Part shown: piece after piece, positions 5,430 through 9,412 of the stretch | How positions within the stretch are numbered: position 1 is the stretch's first letter | Layout: each line of letters starts with the position of its first letter | Source of the DNA: Kiloniellales bacterium | Lineage (GTDB): Bacteria; Pseudomonadota; Alphaproteobacteria; Kiloniellales; JAKSDN01 | Assembly: GCA_022360075.1 (NCBI GenBank) | Contig: JAKSDN010000852.1 | Span: 1-9,412, forward strand | Length of the DNA: 9,412 bases | Direction: 5' to 3' | Translations under genes and position numbers: made by a program | The notes under the pieces: model-generated | What the model saw: the letters and a program-made list of their open reading frames with translations, nothing else | Databases searched by the model: none | What the model was told of the DNA's origin: nothing

Positions 5430-6883
5430 GGCACGATCAGCTTGCCCGGGTTCATCAGATTGTCCGGGTCGAGCGCCGCCTTCACCCGTCGCATCAGCTC
5501 GATCTCCAACGGGTCCTTCACCCGCTCGGCCTCGGCCCGCTTCAAGCGGCCCAGGCCATGCTCGGCGCTGATTGAACCCTCCAGCGCGACCACGATATCG
5601 TGCACGGCGCGGGTCACCTCGTCCCAACGGGCGAGATAGGCCGCGGTATCGGCGCCCGACGGCTGCGACAGGTTGAAGTGGATGTTGCCGTCGCCGACGT
5701 GGCCGAAGGGCACCGGACGCACGCCGGGCACGAGGCCCTCGGCCACGGCGACCGCCCGCTCGATGAACGCGGGCACGGCCGAGACCGGCACCGAGACGTC
5801 GTGCTTGATCGAGCCGCCTTCCTGCTTTTGGGCCTCCACCAGAACCTCGCGGATGCGCCAAAAGGCCAGGGCCTGCGCTTCGCTTGCCGCGATCGCGGCG
5901 TCCGGCACGAGCCCGGCCTCGTGCGCTTCCGCCAGAAGACGCTCGAGACCCTCGTCCAGGCCGGCGCCCTCGGTCGCGCTCGACGCTTCGATCAGGGCAT
6001 ACCAATCGTGATGCGCGGCGAGCGGGTCGACCACGCCGCTCCCGTGCCGCTGGGCGAAGTCGAGGCCGATGCGTGGGATCAGCTCGAAGCTGCTGACCGC
6101 CTCGCCGAGCGCCGTGCGGGCGCGGGCGAGCAACGCCGTGACCGCCGGCAGGTCGGCGAGCGCGGCGAAGGCCGTCGCCCGGGCCCGCGGCCGCGGGAAG
6201 AGCTTGAGGACGGCGGCCGTGATGATGCCGAGCGTGCCCTCGCCGCCGATGAAGAGCTGCTTCAGGTCGTAGCCGGTGTTGTCCTTGCGCAGCCGGCGCA
6301 GCCCGTCCCAGACCCGGCCGTCCGGTAGCACCACCTCCAGACCCAGCACGAGCTCGCGGGTGTTGCCGTAGCGCAGCACGTGGATGCCGCCGGCATTGGT
6401 CGAGATGTTGCCACCGATCCGGCAGGAGCCCTCGGCGCCCAGACTGAGCGGAAACAGACGGTCAACGGATTCGGCGGCCTGTTGCAGCGCCTGCAAGATG
6501 CAGCCAGCCTCGACCGTCATGGTGTCGTCGACGGGATCGATGTCGCGGATCCGCTTCATCCGATCCAGGCTGACCAGGATCTCCTCGCCGGATTCGAAGG
6601 GGACCCCGCCGCCCACCAGCCCCGTGTTGCCGCCTTGGGGCACGACCGGCGCGCCCGCCTCCGCACAGAGCCGCACCACGGCCGCGACTTCCGCGGTGCT
6701 GCCCGGCCGCACGACGAAGGGCGTTCGGCCGAAGTAAAGACCGCGGGCCTCCGCCAGGTACGGCGCCATGGCCTGCGGGTCGCAGACCAGGCCCTTCTCG
6801 CCGACCACCTCGGCAATGGCGGCGCGCAACGCCGCCACGTCACGCGGCTCGGCGGTGGCGCCACTGACCGGAGCTGAATCCAT
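5426..6883 (-). CDS. FAD-linked 2-hydroxyacid dehydrogenase, D-2-hydroxyglutarate dehydrogenase-like
   Basis: A 485-residue flavoprotein of the vanillyl-alcohol oxidase/GlcD superfamily that oxidises a D-2-hydroxyacid to the 2-oxoacid. The FAD-binding domain (about 50-230) has PQGGNTGLVGGG (82-93), GNISTNAGGIHVLRYGN (158-174) and NTGYDLKQLFIGGEGTLGII (202-221). The C-terminal domain holds WRIRE (342-346), KHDVSVP (360-366), GHVGDGNIHFN (394-404) and SAEHGLG (439-445), ending DPDNLMNPGK. H395, H402 and E441 are the expected divalent-metal ligands and H442 the catalytic base in the D-2-hydroxyglutarate dehydrogenase group. The NTGLVGG form of the FAD loop fits this group better than glycolate oxidase GlcD, but D-lactate or another hydroxyacid cannot be excluded. 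It follows the Sua5 gene by 69 bases on the same strand. No Shine-Dalgarno precedes the ATG; see the promoter entry at 6890-6918. Its stop overlaps the convergent membrane protein gene. Confidence 0.92.
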   Translation of the reverse strand: MDSAPVSGATAEPRDVAALRAAIAEVVGEKGLVCDPQAMAPYLAEARGLYFGRTPFVVRPGSTAEVAAVVRLCAEAGAPVVPQGGNTGLVGGGVPFESGEEILVSLDRMKRIRDIDPVDDTMTVEAGCILQALQQAAESVDRLFPLSLGAEGSCRIGGNISTNAGGIHVLRYGNTRELVLGLEVVLPDGRVWDGLRRLRKDNTGYDLKQLFIGGEGTLGIITAAVLKLFPRPRARATAFAALADLPAVTALLARARTALGEAVSSFELIPRIGLDFAQRHGSGVVDPLAAHHDWYALIEASSATEGAGLDEGLERLLAEAHEAGLVPDAAIAASEAQALAFWRIREVLVEAQKQEGGSIKHDVSVPVSAVPAFIERAVAVAEGLVPGVRPVPFGHVGDGNIHFNLSQPSGADTAAYLARWDEVTRAVHDIVVALEGSISAEHGLGRLKRAEAERVKDPLEIELMRRVKAALDPDNLMNPGKLIVP

Positions 6884-6889
6884 GAACGG

Positions 6890-6918
6890 AGTTTAGGCGA
6901 TCGCGCAAGCCCTGCCCA
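6890..6918 (-). promoter_or_regulatory. Candidate promoter giving a leaderless FAD dehydrogenase transcript
   Basis: On the minus strand TGGGCA (6918-6913) and TAAACT (6895-6890) are 17 bases apart and each match the sigma70 consensus at 4 of 6 positions. Only 6 bases separate TAAACT from the ATG at 6883, so the message would begin at the start codon. This also suggests the gene can be transcribed separately from the upstream Sua5 gene. Confidence 0.4.
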
Positions 6919-6952
6919 GCCGGGCCAGATCGTGCTCGCTGAGGCGAACGCG

Positions 6953-7930
6953 TTAAGACCGCCGGGGCGCCGCCGCCCGGCGCAGCCGATCGTTGATCGC
7001 CTCGCCGAGGCCCCGGTCCGGCACCGGCATCACCGCGATGGCCGCCAGGCCGGGGCGATCGAGGGCCCTCAGATGGGCAAAGAGGTTAGCGGCGGCCTCG
7101 CGCAGGTCCGCCGTCTCGCTCAAGTTCAGGGTGACCGCAGCCCCCGCGGGCGGCCTGGGCCCGAACGCGAGGAGGGCTTCGTTGGCGAACACGCGCGTCA
7201 CCGCCAAGCGCAGCGGCAACGCCGGTGCGTAGTGACTGGCGAGCCGGCCTGGCGACCTCGGCGCCTCTGACTCCTCCGGCTTGGCATCGGCGATCGGTCC
7301 CAGGAGACCTTCCAAAGCTTCGCGCGTCACCGCGCCCGGCCGCAGCAGCAGGGGCTCGGCGCCGGTCAGATCGAGCACCGTCGACTCCAGCCCGAGCGGA
7401 CAGGGCCCGCCGTCGAGCACGAGCGGGATGCGGCCGCCGAGCGATTCGACCACATGCTCGGCTCGGGTCGGGCTGACCCGCCCCGAGGCATTGGCGCTGG
7501 GCGCGGCCAGGGGGCGGCCGATCGCCCGAAGCAGATCCCCCGCCACCGTATGGGCCGGGACGCGCAGCGCCAGGCTGTCGCGTCCGGCCGAGCACAGCAG
7601 GGAAACCTGGCAGTCTGGCGTGCGGGGCAAAACCAGGGTGAGGCCGCCCGGCCAGAAGCGCGCTGCAAGGGCTTCGGCCCGCCCGTCGAACCGACCGAAG
7701 CGCGCGGCGGACTCGGCATCGGGGCAATGTACGATCAGCGGATTGAAGCGCGGCCGGCCCTTGGCCTCGAAGATCCCGGCGACCGCGCGGTCCTGGGTCG
7801 CATCCGCCCCCAGCCCGTAGACCGTCTCGGTCGGAAAGGCGACCAGCTCTCCGGCGCACAGCAGGCGCGCGGCCGCTTCGATGGCGGCAGGATCGGCGGT
7901 ACGAACCTCGGTTTCCGGGGCCTCAGGCAT
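6953..7930 (-). CDS. sua5: L-threonylcarbamoyladenylate synthase, two-domain Sua5 type
   Basis: A 325-residue enzyme that makes threonylcarbamoyl-AMP from threonine, bicarbonate and ATP, the first step of t6A modification at position 37 of ANN-decoding tRNAs. The YrdC-type catalytic domain (about 10-210) shows ELVAFPTETVYGLGADA (28-44), KGRPRFNPLIVH (57-68), FWPGGLTLVLP (92-102), APSANASGRVSPT (143-155), DGGPCPLGLESTV (173-185) and LRPGAVTREAL (196-206). A linker with SPGRLASHYAPALPL (226-240) leads to the C-terminal Sua5 domain, so this is the long form, not the short TsaC. The start at 7930 is chosen because the YrdC fold begins soon after; the open frame continues to 8083 but that extension is not family-like. 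There is no Shine-Dalgarno; TAGACT (7944-7939) lies 8 bases upstream. The gene is divergent from the ParA-type gene. Confidence 0.95.
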   Translation of the reverse strand: MPEAPETEVRTADPAAIEAAARLLCAGELVAFPTETVYGLGADATQDRAVAGIFEAKGRPRFNPLIVHCPDAESAARFGRFDGRAEALAARFWPGGLTLVLPRTPDCQVSLLCSAGRDSLALRVPAHTVAGDLLRAIGRPLAAPSANASGRVSPTRAEHVVESLGGRIPLVLDGGPCPLGLESTVLDLTGAEPLLLRPGAVTREALEGLLGPIADAKPEESEAPRSPGRLASHYAPALPLRLAVTRVFANEALLAFGPRPPAGAAVTLNLSETADLREAAANLFAHLRALDRPGLAAIAVMPVPDRGLGEAINDRLRRAAAPRRS

Positions 7931-7938
7931 GGCGGCGC

Positions 7939-7944
7939 AGTCTA
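7939..7944 (-). promoter_or_regulatory. Weak candidate -10 close to the Sua5 start
   Basis: TAGACT on the minus strand matches 4 of 6 bases of the -10 consensus and is 8 bases before the ATG at 7930. The best -35 at a suitable distance matches only 3 of 6. It resembles the arrangement before the FAD dehydrogenase and anti-sigma genes. Confidence 0.22.
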
Positions 7945-7995
7945 GTGACGGGTGCCCGGAAGAAAAGCACGGCTCGGGAAGCCGACGCTCACGCG

Positions 7996-8036
7996 AAGAG
8001 CCGCCCGGCGAGCGGACGGCTCTTGAAGCATTTTTT
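7996..8036 (+). terminator. Terminator-like hairpin with T run, no plus-strand gene before it
   Basis: AAGAGCCG (7996-8003) pairs perfectly with CGGCTCTT (8017-8024) around a 13-base loop, and TTTTTT follows at 8031-8036 after a 6-base gap. The form is that of a weak intrinsic terminator on the plus strand. Its position, in the 5' region of a minus-strand gene and before a plus-strand gene, leaves nothing obvious to terminate. It could end a short unannotated RNA, stop antisense reading from the Sua5 side, or be fortuitous. Confidence 0.35.
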
Positions 8037-8118
8037 GCTCTCTCGTCCTCTGGTGCCACCCCACCCGCGGTTGTGAGGCTCACCGGAAGTCACCGCACAG
8101 GCATTGCGGCGGCTATAT

Positions 8119-8146
8119 CGTCACCGGATTTACCGGCCACGTGACG
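8119..8146. repeat. Nested inverted repeat upstream of the ParA-type gene
   Basis: CGTCAC (8119-8124) pairs with GTGACG (8141-8146), and between them CCGG ATTTA CCGG (8124-8136) makes a second palindrome. Such nested symmetry is compatible with a protein-binding operator, though GC-rich DNA produces short palindromes often. Confidence 0.3.
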
Positions 8147-8192
8147 CTAGCCTGCGCCCCTTTTCAGCACACGTCAAGATCGTCGCCGTGCA

Positions 8193-8215
8193 CTGCAATA
8201 TAAGCGCTGCAACAT
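8193..8215 (+). repeat. Direct repeats CTGCAA(T/C)AT upstream of the ParA-type gene
   Basis: CTGCAATAT (8193-8201) and CTGCAACAT (8207-8215) differ at one base and are spaced 14 bases apart, so they would face nearly opposite sides of the helix. They sit just upstream of the candidate promoter. Partition genes often have such repeats as operator or centromere sites, but two copies alone are weak evidence. Confidence 0.35.
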
Positions 8216-8244
8216 TGCGAGACTCCGCAGAACACTGCTAAAGT
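8215..8244 (+). promoter_or_regulatory. Candidate extended -10 promoter of the ParA-type gene
   Basis: TTGCGA (8215-8220) and TAAAGT (8239-8244) are 18 bases apart, each matching 4 of 6 consensus bases, and TGC directly before TAAAGT supplies an extended -10 (TGn). It leaves a leader of about 50 bases before the start at 8304. Confidence 0.4.
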
Positions 8245-8292
8245 CACGGCAACCAGTGAGCGATTGCACAATCCAGCGGCGCCATCCACAAC

Positions 8293-8296
8293 AGGG
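8293..8296 (+). promoter_or_regulatory. Ribosome binding site that decides the ParA-type start
   Basis: AGGG lies 7 bases before the ATG at 8304, which directly precedes the first beta strand of the ATPase (TGKIVTVAQQKGG). This favours 8304 over the in-frame codon at 8256. Confidence 0.5.
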
Positions 8297-8303
8297 CAGC
8301 GCG

Positions 8304-8942
8304 ATGACCGGCAAGATCGTCACCGTGGCGCAGCAAAAAGGCGGCGCCGGCAAGACCACGCTGACCGCTCATCTGGCCGTCGCCTACACGGCGGCGAAGC
8401 GCTCGGTGGCCGTGGTCGACATCGATCCGCAGCAGTCCCTGACCCTTTGGTACAAGATGCGCGAAGCGCGATTCGGTGATGCCGGTGCCGGCCTGCTGGT
8501 CAGCCAGATCCAGGGCTGGCGCGCCCGCAACGAAGTCGAGAGCCTGGCCCGGGACCACGATCTGGTATTGGTCGACAGCCCGCCCCACGCGGAGACCGAA
8601 GCCAAGATCGCCATCCGCAGCGCCGACTTGGTGGTGATCCCGGTCCAGCCCTCTCCCATGGACGTCTGGGCGACGCGTCCGACGCTGGAACTCGCGGCGA
8701 CGGAGAAGGTCCCGGTGCTGCTGGTGCTGAACCGCGTGCCGCCGCGCGCCAACCTGACCGACGCGATGGCCGAGGAAATCGAGCAGCTCGGCGGCAAGGT
8801 CGCGCGCACGCGCATCGGCAACCGCGTGGTCTTCGCCTCCGCTTTGTCCGAGGGCCGCGCCGTCGGCGAGGTCAGCCCGCGCAGCCGCGCCGCGAGCGAG
8901 ATCGCCGCGCTGGCTAAGGAGATCGGGCGTCGGATCGCTTAG
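8304..8942 (+). CDS. Short ParA/MinD-family ATPase, orphan (no ParB)
   Basis: A 212-residue deviant-Walker ATPase of the ParA/ParF type, which forms ATP dimers that bind DNA and positions cargo such as plasmids, chromosome sites or protein complexes. The deviant Walker A is QKGGAGKTT (11-19), with signature lysine K12 and K17; VDIDPQQS (38-45) is the Walker A' strand and LVLVDSPP (87-94) the Walker B. LVVIPVQPS and LVLNRVPPR are later conserved strands. It lacks the N-terminal helix-turn-helix of large plasmid ParA proteins, so its length matches small type Ib ParA, McdA and PpfA-like proteins. No ParB, centromere-binding protein or cargo adaptor is adjacent: upstream is the divergent Sua5 gene and downstream the convergent SnoaL-like gene 21 bases away. 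It could be a chromosomal orphan that positions an unidentified cargo, or a remnant of a partition cassette. Codon use looks like that of its neighbours, so recent acquisition is not indicated. Confidence 0.92.
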   Translation: MTGKIVTVAQQKGGAGKTTLTAHLAVAYTAAKRSVAVVDIDPQQSLTLWYKMREARFGDAGAGLLVSQIQGWRARNEVESLARDHDLVLVDSPPHAETEAKIAIRSADLVVIPVQPSPMDVWATRPTLELAATEKVPVLLVLNRVPPRANLTDAMAEEIEQLGGKVARTRIGNRVVFASALSEGRAVGEVSPRSRAASEIAALAKEIGRRIA

Positions 8943-8944
8943 GC

Positions 8945-8991
8945 CGAGACGGCATGCAGCCCTTCAAGCAGCAGGGCCGATGGCGGTCTCG
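8945..8991. terminator. Possible stem-loop between convergent genes
   Basis: CGAGAC (8945-8950) pairs with GTCTCG (8986-8991), and GCCC (8959-8962) with GGGC (8974-8977) inside it. The structure spans the 21-base gap after the ParA-type stop and the end of the convergent gene. No T run follows on either strand, so a terminator role is only a possibility. Confidence 0.22.
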
Positions 8992-9412
8992 TGAATGTGC
9001 AGCCAGGTGAAGCTGCCCGAGGCGATGTCTCGTTGAAGCAAGACGGTGGAGATGCGGACATTCTCGGGCGGCGTGGTCTGCAAGGCCCCCCGCTGCACTT
9101 CGACGTAGGTCGCGAGCAGGAGTCCCGATCGCTCGCAGACGAAGCGAACCTCAACGTCGCGAATCCCGATCTCGAAGCGTGGGTTGGTGCCGAAACCCTT
9201 TTCGATCGAGGACAGCAGCGCCTCTCGCGAGAGCGACAGTCCGGCCGGCTGGATGTTGACGAGGTCCGCGTCGACGCGCCCGGCAAAGCCGGCTTCGAAG
9301 CACGCCGCAGTCTGGCTCATCTCACCGCGAAACCATGCGGCGATGAAGCGATGCACGGCCTCAATCTCGTCTCTTACAGCGTCAAGAAGCGCGCCGCTTC
9401 GGTTCGCGTCAG
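8964..9412 (-). CDS. SnoaL-like/DUF4440 (NTF2 fold) protein, possibly partial at right edge
   Basis: The minus-strand frame ending at 8964 is open to the window edge, giving 148 residues in view. A GTG at 9356 could start a 130-residue form, but the upstream codons (ending GALLDAVRDEIEAVHRFIAA) form a convincing amphipathic first helix of the fold, so the true start is probably at or past the edge. The pattern of helix with W and F (AVHRFIAAWFRGEMS), an FAGR..AD..NIQPAG stretch, SREALLSSIEKGFG, then long beta strands (FEIGIRDVEVRFV, GLLLATYVEVQRGAL, VRISTVLLQRD, FTWLHIHETAI) fits the cone-shaped NTF2/SnoaL fold. The last strand WLHIHET is typical of DUF4440 proteins. These act as small enzymes, ligand-binding or immunity proteins; nothing here fixes the function. 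It is convergent with the ParA-type gene and probably unrelated to it. Confidence 0.75.
   Translation of the reverse strand, partial: DANRSGALLDAVRDEIEAVHRFIAAWFRGEMSQTAACFEAGFAGRVDADLVNIQPAGLSLSREALLSSIEKGFGTNPRFEIGIRDVEVRFVCERSGLLLATYVEVQRGALQTTPPENVRISTVLLQRDIASGSFTWLHIHETAIGPAA

Larger units (their letters stand above)
7931..8303. other. Regulatory gap between divergent Sua5 and ParA-type genes
   Basis: This 373-base gap holds a hairpin followed by six T (7996-8036, plus strand), a nested inverted repeat (8119-8146), a pair of 9-base direct repeats (8193-8215) and a candidate parA-gene promoter (8215-8244). It is more AT-rich near 8190-8245 than the flanking genes. Open frames that cross it are continuations of the neighbouring genes and not convincing as protein. 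Confidence 0.6.

Noticed and set aside
7931..8083. In-frame upstream extension of Sua5 by 51 codons
   Set aside because: No family similarity, no ribosome binding site, and the YrdC domain begins just after the ATG at 7930; the extension reads through the hairpin and T run.
8304..9412. ParA-type ATPase and SnoaL-like protein as a two-gene functional module
   Set aside because: They are convergent, not co-transcribed, and belong to families with no known link; close spacing alone is common in this compact region.

Overview
The window is a GC-rich stretch of bacterial chromosome with dense short-spaced genes, no rRNA or tRNA, no insertion sequence and no CRISPR array. The protein types (a cupin-containing anti-sigma factor, a BigR/SqrR-type ArsR regulator, a DmdC/FadE-type acyl-CoA dehydrogenase, a D-2-hydroxyglutarate dehydrogenase-like flavoprotein, a two-domain Sua5 and a short ParA) and the frequent lack of Shine-Dalgarno sequences suggest an alphaproteobacterium, perhaps of the Rhodospirillales group. 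That placement is an inference from gene content, not a measured one.

Layout: (1) 1-512, minus: partial anti-sigma factor with a cupin domain, running off the left edge. (2) 698-1057, plus: small ArsR-family repressor with two cysteines spaced as in persulfide sensors, divergent from (1) and convergent with (3). (3) 1063-2160, minus: YeeE/YedE sulfur-transport membrane protein. (4) 2161-2543: noncoding gap with a large perfect GC-rich hairpin of a repetitive-element type, two flanking hairpins and a decayed second copy. (5) 2544-4334, minus: acyl-CoA dehydrogenase. (6) 4524-5429, plus: uncharacterised multi-pass membrane protein, divergent from (5); an 11-base motif occurs on both sides of the shared promoter region. 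(7) 5426-6883, minus: FAD-linked 2-hydroxyacid dehydrogenase; its stop codon overlaps the end of (6). (8) 6953-7930, minus: L-threonylcarbamoyladenylate synthase (Sua5), upstream of (7). (9) 7931-8303: regulatory gap between divergent genes. (10) 8304-8942, plus: orphan ParA-type ATPase. (11) 8964-9412, minus: SnoaL/DUF4440-like small protein, open to the right edge.

The most coherent functional unit is the ArsR regulator with the YeeE transporter: a probable thiol/persulfide-sensing repressor beside a thiosulfate/sulfur-compound permease. The other genes look like housekeeping or metabolic genes without a common pathway. Three minus-strand genes (1, 7, 8) have no Shine-Dalgarno sequence but carry a TAnNNT-like hexamer 6-8 bases before the start codon, which suggests leaderless transcripts. 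I see no clear evidence for a large new defence or mobile system. The points most worth checking are the regulator/transporter pair, the atypical anti-sigma factor, the repeat element and the orphan ParA with its repeat-rich upstream region.
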